Below are positions 1-9,029 of a stretch of DNA of 64,000 nucleotides, piece after piece; positions within the stretch are counted from its first letter, which is position 1, and the number at the start of each line of letters is the position of its first letter. The stretch covers positions 6,138,001-6,202,000 of the forward strand of contig NW_026944384.1 in the NCBI RefSeq assembly GCF_033439725.1, given 5' to 3'. A program made the translations under genes and the position numbers. The notes beneath the pieces were generated by a model that had not been told where the DNA came from, did no database searches, and worked only from the letters and a program-made list of their open reading frames with translations. Source of the stretch: Neurospora tetraspora. Taxonomy: Eukaryota; Ascomycota; Sordariomycetes; Sordariales; Sordariaceae.

Positions 1-2
1 TG

Positions 3-485
3 GAGAGGGTGGTGGCTGAGATGGGGGAGGAAGGAAAGATTCGGAAGGAGGAGAAGGAGGAGGCGGTGGAGGTGGTCAAGGAGGAGGTGGAGGAGGGTGA
101 GAAGGAGGAGGAGAAGGGCGAGAAGGAGGGCGAGGAGAAGGCCGAAAAGGACGAGGCTAAGGAGGAGAGTAAGGAGGGTGAGGACAAGAAGGAGGAGGAG
201 AAGGCTGAGGCCAAGGAAAGTGAGGAGAAGAAGGATGAGAAGGAAGAGACCAAGGCCGAAGAGAAGAAGGACCAGGACAAGGAGGCCGAAGACGAGGAGA
301 AGGCAGAAAAGAAGGATGCCGCCACCGAGGAGAAGAAGGCCGACGACGACAAGGCTTCTGAGGAAAAGAAGGAGAAGGATACAACAAACGGCGAGAAGAA
401 GGACGCTGAGGAGAAGTCCGAGGATAAGAAGGACGACACCAAGACTGAGGAAAAGAAGGACGAGACGGCCGAAAAGACACAATAG
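3..485 (+). CDS. C-terminal part of a Lys/Glu-rich (KEKE) protein, 5' end outside window
   Basis: The frame is open from the left edge of the window, so this is only the 3' part of a gene; the first in-window ATG at 21 need not be the start. About 160 residues are visible, nearly all Lys, Glu, Asp, Ala and Thr in KEKE-type runs, with no fold or catalytic motif. Such tails occur on nuclear and chaperone-associated proteins, but no family can be named from this piece. The frame stops at a TAG (483-485) and then runs on in the same frame for 17 more codons of identical composition, ending in TEMKDA and TAA at 537-539. That ending looks like a natural C-terminus, so the TAG may be bypassed (see findings). 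The opposite-strand and +1 ORFs here are shadows of the biased composition. Confidence 0.7.
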   Translation, partial: ERVVAEMGEEGKIRKEEKEEAVEVVKEEVEEGEKEEEKGEKEGEEKAEKDEAKEESKEGEDKKEEEKAEAKESEEKKDEKEETKAEEKKDQDKEAEDEEKAEKKDAATEEKKADDDKASEEKKEKDTTNGEKKDAEEKSEDKKDDTKTEEKKDETAEKTQ

Positions 486-539
486 AAGAAGGAGAGCGAC
501 AAGAAGGAGAAGGAAGATACCGAGATGAAGGACGCATAA

Positions 540-1692
540 AATATTCCTTCCTTAATACCTTTTTCCAGTACTCATTCTTTTTGTTTACCTACCTAGCTTG
601 GTTCTTGACTCTGTCTCTCTATCTCCCTTGTCTCAAATGTATAATCCTTGGTTTAGAGTGAATTTAAAAGTTACCAGTACCAAGTCCTGGATATACGTTG
701 AACCTTGTTGAACTGAACCTGACGAGATATCCCACTGAATGTTTGTTGTGGTTTTTGTGATTCCATTTCTGTGTGGATTTGAGAAAGGGGGAATTCAATC
801 TGAGAAGTATGTTTTTTCTTCTAGAAAAGGGGAAATAAACCAACAATGCAACAGCACACAGAGACAGACAGGTAGTATAACGTTTGTGTATGTAACTACA
901 TATATGAAATAGTAGAAGACTGATCATGACGGAAGAAATATCATGAATGTCTGCTTAAATGTTGATACCTTGCTCAATAATAGTGTCCAAACCCCGTTTG
1001 GACGTACACAGTATCTCCGCCTTGATATGATCCACTCTCAAAGAGATGAAAATAGCAGAGATAGTAGCAACGGTCCGAGTGAACCGGTCGTTTGTTCCCT
1101 CAGTTGAGCGTTTTCCATCGATTCACTCGTTGATAGCAGGCAGCTACAGAAAAAAAAGGAGGCTTGGCCGGTGTAGACTAGTGACACCTCTGTGGGTTTA
1201 CATTGTAGACAATTCACCTGTTATCTTTCATAGCTCCAGTTGATTTACTTTCGGGTAATCTTTCAGAGGCATGCGTGCCTGTATGCAATGAGCAGTAACT
1301 ACAACTACACCATGGGTGATGTCAAGACGATTGTAATAAAGTTCCGCTTGGTGGTTGAACGCTACCGATTATATCAAACAAAGCTCCCATCTCCTAGGCC
1401 GGTATCCGTAGATGAAACACCGCGGACGGGCATGAGTACACTGGACCAAGTTCCTCCTGCGGGAAAGCAAAAATGGGAGCAAAGACAGTTCCCAGAAACT
1501 TCCGAGTACAGTTCATTGTACAGACCTCTCTGCCTTATGATCCCACCAAGTCAACCTCACAAAACCCTTTGCGTTGGCTATCTTCTGCCTCAAAATTACC
1601 AGTGTCATGGCTTGCCACGTCTCATCATGTCGTAGTAAGCTCAATCTAGTCTCATTTCTCTACTGAGCGCCTGGCCTTCTCGTAACAGCAAA
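540..1692. other. Intergenic region between convergent genes
   Basis: This stretch should hold the 3' ends of the KEKE gene (plus strand) and the zinc-cluster gene (minus strand). It is AT-richer than the genes. Short ORFs at 664-927 and 1240-1635 show no recognisable motif; the second begins with TTG. I see no tRNA or convincing extra gene. Confidence 0.5.
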
Positions 1693-3476
1693 CTAGAATC
1701 TTTTGTTAATATAGACGAGGGGGGGCCCGGACAAGGCAAGCATCAGTGGTATCAACATCGACTTACTGAGATTGTTATTCTTGCAAAACTCACATGCCTT
1801 TGAGTTTTGACGCTCATTACACTTGAGACTCCGGGTACTGCACTGGGTGCATCGCATATTGTACCTATGGTCCTCCAAATCACGGTTGTAACACGCTAAA
1901 GGTTTCGTCAATAGGACAGAATTGCAGGATACGGAGTCGAAGGATACGGTAGCTTACATCGCCCCTGAGACTGACAAGCTGAGCATCGTGGCACTTTGCG
2001 GTCGCAGATTTGTGTGTGGCGATCCTTTGTTGTCAACCTACACTGCTGACACGCCTCGGCTACTTTTCTTGTATAAGTACAAACTGTGGAATGTGTCAGC
2101 AAGCTTAAGTAGAAGCTTATAACAAGATACATAACAAACAACTGCACTAGCCTACCTAGTCCTTTTCTGTCGCAATCGTAGCAACACGGGTACTGGCGGT
2201 TGCAATGGCCAGCCCTACCCTGACATTGATCACATATAATCGGCATTATGTAAATGCCATGGCCCTGCTGTTGCTGTCCTTGGGACTGTTGCTGTTCTTG
2301 GGACTGTTGCTGTTCTTGGGACTGTTGCTGTTCTTGGGACTGTTGCTGTTCTTGGGACTGTTGCTGTCCTTGGGACTGTTGCTGTTCTTGGGACTGTTGC
2401 TGCTGTTGCTGTTGTTGATGTCGTTGTTGCAGCTCCTGCTGCTTAATTTGCCGCTCACGGGCAGTTTCTCCATCCTTCCACGCCTGCAATCTCGCCTCCA
2501 GACCACCCACGGCAGGAGCTTCCCTAGAAGGAACTCCATCACCCCGTGGCAGCCCCGGCGTCACCGCAGGGTTCTCCGCTGGGAGAGCCCGCTGCTGTTG
2601 CTGTTGTTGAGGCTCTTGGAGCTGTTGCTGAGGCGGCATGGATAACAGGGACGCTACGGGAGCTGCTGGAGTCGGAAATACAGGACCATTCTACGGATCG
2701 ACCTCCGGTTGGGGTGTAGTGATTGAAGAAGGTGTCAGAGACAATCGAGCCGATGCTGAGGTGCTTTGCATCGTAGACGAAGCATTGGCCGCCATCTGTT
2801 GCTCGATATCGTATTGGGCGATTTCTTTGAGACATTGATCAATATCGGCCTCGGTGTACATCTCCGAGCCCTCCTCGGCCGAATATCTCTTCTCCAGCGG
2901 GGGTGCTATAGTGTTTAAAGATGGCGGTAAACGCGATGGAGCCAATACTGAAGAGTTTGGCGTTGCATACGTGGAAGGCAAAGGCGTCAGTGGCTGTTGT
3001 GGACTGTGGACCGAGGAAGATGATAACGGAAACGAATTGGTTAAACCTGGTGTGACAGGTGTAGCGTATGGCGCTGGATGAGGCTCGGGCTGTGGTGGAG
3101 GAAAAGATGCTCCCGGATGATTCGTTTCTCCTCCATCTTCAGGACGAGAAGAAGAAGAAGCACCCGGAGCCCTACTTGACCGATTGTCCATCTGAAGTGC
3201 GTTGGTAGGAATAGCAGACGCTTCAGAACCGACCGGCTGGCTCAGGTTCGTGGCAGTGGCTTGATCGTGAGGCCTCCGCCACAGGTTTTGGAGATATTCA
3301 CCACGCATTTCGCGTTGCTGGTTAACGGCCCGGTTGAACTCGGCTGCATGGTGAGCTTGCGCGTGCAATTCGGACAGAGGTGTAGTCTGGGTCCGATCCT
3401 GGTACGGCGGACCAGTAATCTCCTGTCGCGGGCCAGTCTTCAGGAATAGTCGAGTAGTCCCGGCTCCTGGTATCAT
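1693..3476 (-). CDS. Gln-rich protein with three tandem Zn2Cys6-like zinc clusters; one internal in-frame TAG
   Basis: Proposed exons on the minus strand: 3476-2156, 2083-1958 and 1895-1693. The introns (2155-2084, GTAGGC..CACAG with a GCTGAC branch; 1957-1896, GTAAGC..TTTAG) restore one frame of 550 codons. The first ~260 residues are Pro/Ser/Thr-rich. A Gln-rich linker with seven SQEQQQ-type repeats follows, then three Cys clusters. Cluster 1, spliced, is C-X2-C-X6-C-X6-C-X2-C-X6-C, the fungal Zn2Cys6 pattern. Cluster 2 is C-X2-C-X11-C-X6-C-X2-C-X6-C. Cluster 3 is C-X2-C-X6-C-X7-C-X2-C and lacks an obvious sixth Cys unless a further 3' intron exists (a GTAAGT lies near 1774). A single TAG at 2693-2691 interrupts exon 1. 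Sequence-specific DNA or RNA binding in the nucleus is an inference. The frame is closed just upstream of the ATG at 3476, so that start is reasonable unless an upstream exon joins there. Confidence 0.55.
2277..2402 (-). repeat. Seven tandem 18-bp units coding SQ(E/G)QQQ
   Basis: Seven consecutive 18-bp units differ only at one position (tcc/ttc on the plus strand, giving Gly or Glu). They encode a hexapeptide array in the Gln-rich linker of the zinc-cluster gene. Repeat number is likely variable between strains. Confidence 0.9.
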
Positions 3477-3717
3477 TGTAATCTGGTCCTAGTGTTATTA
3501 CGGGCATTCTGGTCGAGGTTGCTGGCGGCGGTCCAATTATACCTGGTTGTACGAGGGGCTGAGGGGAGACAAGATAGATGTAAGCTTAACGATGCTCTCA
3601 ATATCTGGTTCTTTCTGTGTTGAATATAACGCGAGATAAAAAAAGCAGAAGCATTTCCGATTGAAGGAGCATGGCTTGGGGGAGGGGTACCTCTACTACC
3701 TCTAGTATTTGTAGCAT

Positions 3718-3927
3718 GGTTCTGCTGGGAAAGAACTTCCACTGGGAGACGCACTTCGAGTGGCTACCAAGTACGTTCACCTCAGCTCAAGTAGGTACCA
3801 CCTTTGGAGAGCGAGACGAGAGTCGGTTGAGACTGACAAGAGTGCTCATCCTCACTTGCTCATTCTCACATCGTTGCGTCTCCCAGTGGAAGTTCTTTCC
3901 CAGCAGAACCAAGGTAGCCACTCGAAG
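3718..3927. repeat. Two adjacent blocks repeated in inverted orientation but in the same order
   Basis: Block A (3718-3753, 36 bp) is found again as its exact reverse complement at 3875-3910. Block B (3752-3768, 17 bp) is found again as its reverse complement at 3913-3929. A simple inverted duplication would give the order B'A'; here the order is A'B'. The right copy abuts the left end of the MITE-like element at 3928. No coding role is evident. Confidence 0.8.
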
Positions 3928-4160
3928 TGGTCATAAAAAATAAACCGAACATGGACGGCTCGCTTTGGCTAGGAAGGGCCGTTATAAAACTGTGATAGGG
4001 ATCATAATTAATTTGAATATACATCGGCCAGAGTCGTTTAGGGATTCTTCCAAGCAGGAACTGCCTAGAAGTTAGGTTCAAAGGTATCATATATGCGTGA
4101 TAAGAGTATACCCAAGGTGTAATGTACTAACCGTACGTGTTCGGTTTATTCTTACGACCA
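3928..4160. mobile_element. MITE-like element with ~30-bp imperfect terminal inverted repeats
   Basis: The left end (3928-3958, starting tggtc) matches the reverse complement of the right end (4131-4160) with about four substitutions and a one-base gap. The 233-bp interior is AT-rich and has no ORF of note. Several differences are G-to-A on one arm, as expected from C-to-T type decay. No clear target-site duplication is visible. A non-autonomous DNA transposon remnant is the best reading; a chance or local inverted repeat is possible. Confidence 0.5.
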
Positions 4161-4653
4161 TTCGCGTCACCTCATGCAAACAAAAGCGTGGTCACTGAGT
4201 GCCTGCCCTGGAGCCCAAAGACTCCCTTCCTTGATGACGTTTGTCGTGTGGGTTTTCATCCTGCGCGCCTGCCTTTTCTCATTCAGGGGCCCGCCATTGT
4301 GTCCGGGCCCGCGCCCGTGTCGTTCTCATACGTGCCTTCCAGTTGCTGCCTTCGGTTTCAACCTTTGGGAGCCAGGGGAGACTCAGATAAGAGCTGTCGC
4401 CTCAGGCTCAAACAAGGAAGGGCCGTTGGCGGGGCTACTCCTCCCACAACATCTATTTCTTGAGTGCCACTTGGACCCGTCTTTCACACAAGTCCCCCCT
4501 CTTCTTCCCTCTCTTCCCCTCTCACCTTTTCTCACTTCCTCCAGTCCTTTCCACTCCATCAGGACTTCCATTTGCCCAAGAACTCGCATCAGGACTCCAA
4601 CCTTGACTTCGACAAGAGGGAGCTCAAGGTCACTCTCAATCAACAAGCGCCGC

Positions 4654-4915
4654 GTAAGTGCCATCGCCTCTCATATTTGTTTTCCCGTCTGTATCGCACC
4701 TTGTGGCCGTCGCGAGCCTCGTCTTTGGTATCTCGTGTCCTCCCTCACTGCCACCTCAGCTTGATCAGGGTTTCATTTCCGCCGCCCCCTCCATGCCCTT
4801 CCCACATTTGTCTGTAGAGGTCCATTCTCACTCACAGCTTCGACCCATCAACGCGACTTCATTTCAGGTTGGACTCACCCTCGACGCATAGCTAACATCC
4901 CCTCCTTCCACGCAG
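4654..4915 (+). other. Probable 5'-UTR intron of the CCHC zinc-knuckle gene
   Basis: A strong GTAAGT donor at 4654 and a GCTAAC branch at 4891 followed by a pyrimidine tract and CACGCAG (ending 4915) define a 262-nt leader intron 59 bp before the start codon. An alternative acceptor (TTTCAG) ends at 4867. The leader upstream is strongly CT-rich. Leader introns are common in highly expressed fungal genes. Confidence 0.6.
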
Positions 4916-4974
4916 CGCGACGATCCATCTACTTTCCAGGAACCGCGAGGACCCCCCGCGAAGCCGTAATCAAC

Positions 4975-6591
4975 ATGACCACTTGGGAGACGGGTGACTC
5001 TGCTTGGGGTGCGGGTGAAAACCCCACCTTCGCTGACAACCATGGCTTCGACAATAATGGCTTCGACAACCATGGTTTCGGCAACCCCGCCGACGACGCT
5101 GCTGCTGCCGATGGCGCTGACCATCAGGAGCCTAACGGTGCTTGTCACCGTTGCAACGAGGAGGGACACTACGCCCGCGAGTGCCCTAACGCCCCGGCCA
5201 TGACCTGCCGCGAATGCGGATCCCCTGACCACATCGTCAAGGACTGCCCTGAGAAAACGTGCAAGAACTGTGGCGAGAAAGGTAAGACCAATGTTCCCCC
5301 AGTACTCTTGAATACAGTCTAATGACCTTGCCAGGCCACACCATCTCCAAGTGCGAGGCGGCCCGTGCGATCGATCGCAGCCACTTGCCGGACAAGACGA
5401 TCCAGGAAGCCTGGGACATGATTGTTGAGGCTTCCAAGGAGAAGGAGGTCACTGAGGTCAAAGAGGCCATCCAGATTTACCTCAAGGCGAGCCCTGAGAC
5501 GACTTATCTGCAGCTGGAGGAGGCCCTTCGTGCCCAGGATGTCAACCTGTGGCTGATTGCCATTGAGAAGCCCGTCATGAGCACCATGACCAACATGGAC
5601 TTGCAGGGTGGCCTCAACAAAAAGTACACCGTCACCTATCGCTTCCAGTGGAACCCTCCCCGTCCTCGCGACCGCGAGTTGTGGCCGGCCGATGTTGCCG
5701 AGAACCTTGAGCGTCTCAAGGACGCCGGTGAGGTTGTCTCTCGCGGCATCCCCAAGTGCGGCAACTGCGGTGAATTGGGCCATATCCGGAAGAGCTGCCC
5801 TGAGGAGGGTGCGGAGAAGGAGGAGGTTGTCATCAAGTGCTTCAACTGTGAGGAAGTTGGCCACCGTATCCGCGACTGTGAGCTCCCCTTTCTACCGCGG
5901 AGTAAGACTTAATCTAACGTTGTATAGGCCCCATTCCTCGCGTGGACAAGTTTGCCTGCAAGAATTGCGGACAAGGTGGTCACAGAGCATCTGATTGTAA
6001 GAGCCAGTCTGTGATCAAGTATCGAGACCGAGTAATGCTAACAAGTTGTGCAGGCACCGAGCCGCGCTCCGCTGAGGGTGTTGAGTGTCGCAAGTGTAAC
6101 GAGAGTGAGTAGTACAACCCGTCCCCCAAGCGTATATGATAGCTAACACCTCTTATTAGTGGGTCATTTCAGCAAGGACTGCCCTCAGGGTGGCGGCACT
6201 CGCGGCTGCCGCAACTGCGGCCAGGAGGGCCATATGGCGAAAGAGTGCACCGAGCCCAAGAACATGGACAACGTCCAGTGCCGCAACTGCGATGAATTCG
6301 GACATTTCAGCAAAGAGTGCCCTAAGCCTCGTGATAGTGAGTGAACTATGGTGGATGATATGTAGTCAAATCGCTAACCGCAATTTAGTCACCCGCGTCA
6401 AGTGTTCCAACTGCCAACAGATGGGACACTACAAGTCCAAGTGCCCCAACCCGCTCGTGGACGAGGACGCCGCGGCCGGTTTCGACAACGCGGGCTTTGA
6501 CAACGCGGGCTTCGACAATGGCGGTTTCGATAACCAAGCTGGCGGCGGTGACTGGGAGTCCTCTGCCGTGGCCGCCGGTGGAGACTGGTAA
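4975..6591 (+). CDS. CCHC zinc-knuckle nucleic-acid-binding protein, ten knuckles
   Basis: Six exons: 4975-5281, 5335-5877, 5928-5996, 6054-6104, 6160-6336, 6389-6591; introns are 50-57 nt. The product is 449 aa. Ten C-X2-C-X4-H-X4-C knuckles are visible: three near residues 55-105, then a helical knuckle-free insert of about 140 residues, then seven more to about residue 405. The knuckle family (Gis2/Byr3/CNBP-like) binds single-stranded RNA or DNA and acts in translation or mRNA handling. Both termini carry GFDN repeats, and the C-terminus ends in a GDW pair. All intron phases join cleanly; introns after knuckles 5 and 6 fall exactly in the last Cys codon of the knuckle. This is larger than Gis2 (7 knuckles) and has the extra insert, so it may be a lineage-specific paralogue. 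The start codon is the first ATG after the leader intron. Confidence 0.9.
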
Positions 6592-7016
6592 GAGCGTCAA
6601 CGCTCCCCCTTCTGCGCCACTTGTCGGAGAATGAAGAACATTTCGTTCCATGCTAGGGAGTATGGGGACAAAGATCTATCATAATATTCAGGACAGTTCT
6701 ACGTGCTTTCTCAGGGGAACCAGGTTGAAATGTTATTTCAAGGCACCATCTCGATTGGACGATGGAAACATAAGTGCCATCGATTGTTAGGGCGGTTGCT
6801 TCTCGAAAACTTTGGGGGGCTTTTCAGCACGGGATATGATCATGGTGAAATAGGTACCAGAGACAAGTCTTTAGGTAGTTCTAGTCAGGTGCTACATATC
6901 TCAAGCCTGAAAGATTGCCTCAATGATCATGTGTGTGACATCCTGACCTCGCTAATGACTCGGTGATGACTCGGTGCAGTAATGATTTCTGGACTCCGTG
7001 ACCGCAGCCCTTCTGC
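6592..7016. other. Intergenic region between convergent genes
   Basis: This is 3'-flanking sequence of the zinc-knuckle gene and of the methyltransferase gene. A short ORF at 6703-6966 has no recognisable feature. I see nothing else here. Confidence 0.5.
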
Positions 7017-8042
7017 TTACTTTGTCAGGATGCCATAGATATGGGGCACGGTTTGGTGCCACTGTTCCTTAGGCGGCTGAGCCAAGTCGACGTCAGTCCA
7101 CGGGCCAGCCTCCCTCAGATACCGGGCAGTATCGCGACGAAGCTGGCATCCGCCGAGGCAGACTGGCCAGAAGAGGTTGACAAAAGCCTGGTAGGCATTC
7201 ATGAACCAACCGCCCGGCTTGTTGGAGCAGCACTTGACGTGCTCGTAGACAAACCAGCGACCGCCCGGCTTGAGATAGCGGTACAGGATGGCAATGTTCT
7301 TTTGCGGCTCCGGAATACTGCAAAGGCAGAGGATCGAGACGATGCAATCCAGAGACTCAGGCTGGATCTGGGGTGCATAGCGTTCGATATCCTCAATGCC
7401 GAAGGGAAGGATAGTGTACGTCTGCGACAGCCCTGCCTGCGTAATGTTGTGTTGAAGCAGCGGGTGAATGCCGTAATTGGGCTCGACGCCGTACACCTGC
7501 GTTATCCTCTGGCGGCTTCCAACCACTTTCTTTGTCGCCTGCTTTTGTTGTTGCTGCTCAGAAGCTATCGTCGCCCAACTAGCCGACAACCCTTCGTGTT
7601 CTTCCTCCCCATCATGCCCCTGCTGCTCGTCCTCATCCTTTAGATACTTCTCATCACTAAACAAACTAACCCACATTCCACTCCCCGGTCCAATCTCCAG
7701 CACCACTCCTCCGACACCAGGCACGTGCGCCTCTGACTTGGAAACAATCTGTCCCTTTGTTACTCTGCCCTCCAGCAAAGGCACAACATTGGCCTCAGCG
7801 TTGCCGCGCACCTGTGGCCCGGCCCAGGACCAGAAGTGCCCGAACCAGGCGGATTGGAATTCATTGGATAGTAAAGGACCGCCAAGAAGGGCGAGGAAGC
7901 GCCGCTGGCGCAGGAGGGAGAGGATTGTTGTGGGCAGGTAGGAGGCGGAGAGGGACATGAAGATCCAGGGGTCGAGGAGGGCGAGGAGGGTTTGTTTTAG
8001 GGTGGTGAAGGCCCCGGTGAGACGGGAGGGGGAGGGTGCCAT
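7017..8042 (-). CDS. METTL7-like SAM-dependent methyltransferase
   Basis: An intronless 341-aa ORF. A hydrophobic N-terminal segment (about residues 12-50) suggests membrane anchoring, as in METTL7/TMT1 proteins. A class I methyltransferase fold follows: motif I VLEIGPGSGMW (about residue 113), an acidic residue in YGVEPN (motif II), and LDCIVSILCLCSIPEP before LKPGGRWFVYEHV. The C-terminus (PHIYGILTK) closely resembles the METTL7 ending. Family members methylate alkyl thiols or lipids at ER or lipid-droplet membranes; the substrate here is unknown. A Gln/Glu-rich insertion of about 45 residues separates motifs I and II and is probably a surface loop. It is divergently transcribed from the acyl-CoA synthetase gene with about 1 kb between starts. 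Confidence 0.8.
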   Translation of the reverse strand: MAPSPSRLTGAFTTLKQTLLALLDPWIFMSLSASYLPTTILSLLRQRRFLALLGGPLLSNEFQSAWFGHFWSWAGPQVRGNAEANVVPLLEGRVTKGQIVSKSEAHVPGVGGVVLEIGPGSGMWVSLFSDEKYLKDEDEQQGHDGEEEHEGLSASWATIASEQQQQKQATKKVVGSRQRITQVYGVEPNYGIHPLLQHNITQAGLSQTYTILPFGIEDIERYAPQIQPESLDCIVSILCLCSIPEPQKNIAILYRYLKPGGRWFVYEHVKCCSNKPGGWFMNAYQAFVNLFWPVCLGGCQLRRDTARYLREAGPWTDVDLAQPPKEQWHQTVPHIYGILTK

Positions 8043-9029
8043 TTTTGCTGGTTTGGTGGTGGTGGTGGTGGTTTGTTTATTTTTGATAGGGGTTAGATCG
8101 TGAGTGGAAGAAGTTGTACGAGGGTTGCCTGTCGTCTAGTCAAATATTGGGGAGATGATGGACGAGGTGAAGTGCAACTAGGATTGTGAAGTGTCGTCGT
8201 CGAAGAGAAGCTGGAGTTCGACCCTTTACAAACAGGCGAAAGAAGGGTTTGGGATGAAAACCCTAAAAGAAGGTTAGCACACTCTACTCTTATATAGACC
8301 TGCCCAGAACTTTATTCGCACCTCGTGACACCCAACCAATGGCGTGCTATATGCCTTGCCCAAGCTAAATAAACCTGGATGCGAGTGAGACTGTGAGAGG
8401 GTGTGTCGTCCTCTCCGCTTCGGAAGGAACAAAAGCAGGTGATGACGGAGCCTTTCAGGTTGATAAACCAGAACGGCACAGGTACCTCTTAGGCTGCAAA
8501 CGCACTTTTAACCCTAACCCGAAATCTTAGCCCCTTATTCCCCGCTTTGATACTGCTCGCTAGGTCGCTGACCAACAAACTCCTGTGGGCCAATAGAAAT
8601 AGCCGATTGCCGGCCTGCCGAAAGCTGGCAACGCGGATTGGGAACCATTGGATGGCATCATCGGTCTTGGACCGGGGACCGGGGTGAGTATCAATGGTGT
8701 TCCAACCTCACCTCCGTCGTCGGCGTTCATTGTGATACTACCTACTCAGATCTTTTTTGATCTTTCGATTGGAAAAGTTTATTGCTTTTATCTCTTCTAA
8801 CTTGTCTGTGAGGCTATTCCCAGTGACCGGCTCACTTACACGAGGCATCTTTCCCAAAGCGGACTGTCCTTCCTTACACCCGTACTCGACTACTGATTGA
8901 ATTAGTCAACCACACAACGCCATCAACGTCTTCCGAACCACCAAGAAACCGTTTCTGTGATACCACACCGCAAAGGTCACAAAGTTCCATCTGTCTCACC
9001 AATTGGAAAAGTACGAAGAAACGAACGCC
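8043..9029. promoter_or_regulatory. Divergent promoter region
   Basis: About 1 kb separates the starts of the methyltransferase (minus) and acyl-CoA synthetase (plus). It contains a TATATA box near 8290, CCAAT-type motifs near 8337 and 8590, and a CT-rich leader before 9030. No ORF of note. Shared regulation of the two genes is only a possibility. Confidence 0.5.

Noticed and set aside
97-537. Arg-rich plus-frame ORF and Ser/Pro-rich minus ORF
   Set aside because: Both are frame shadows of the GAG/AAG-rich KEKE coding sequence.
1240-1635. Plus-strand 131-codon ORF
   Set aside because: Begins at TTG, shows no recognisable domain, and lies in a likely 3'-flanking region.
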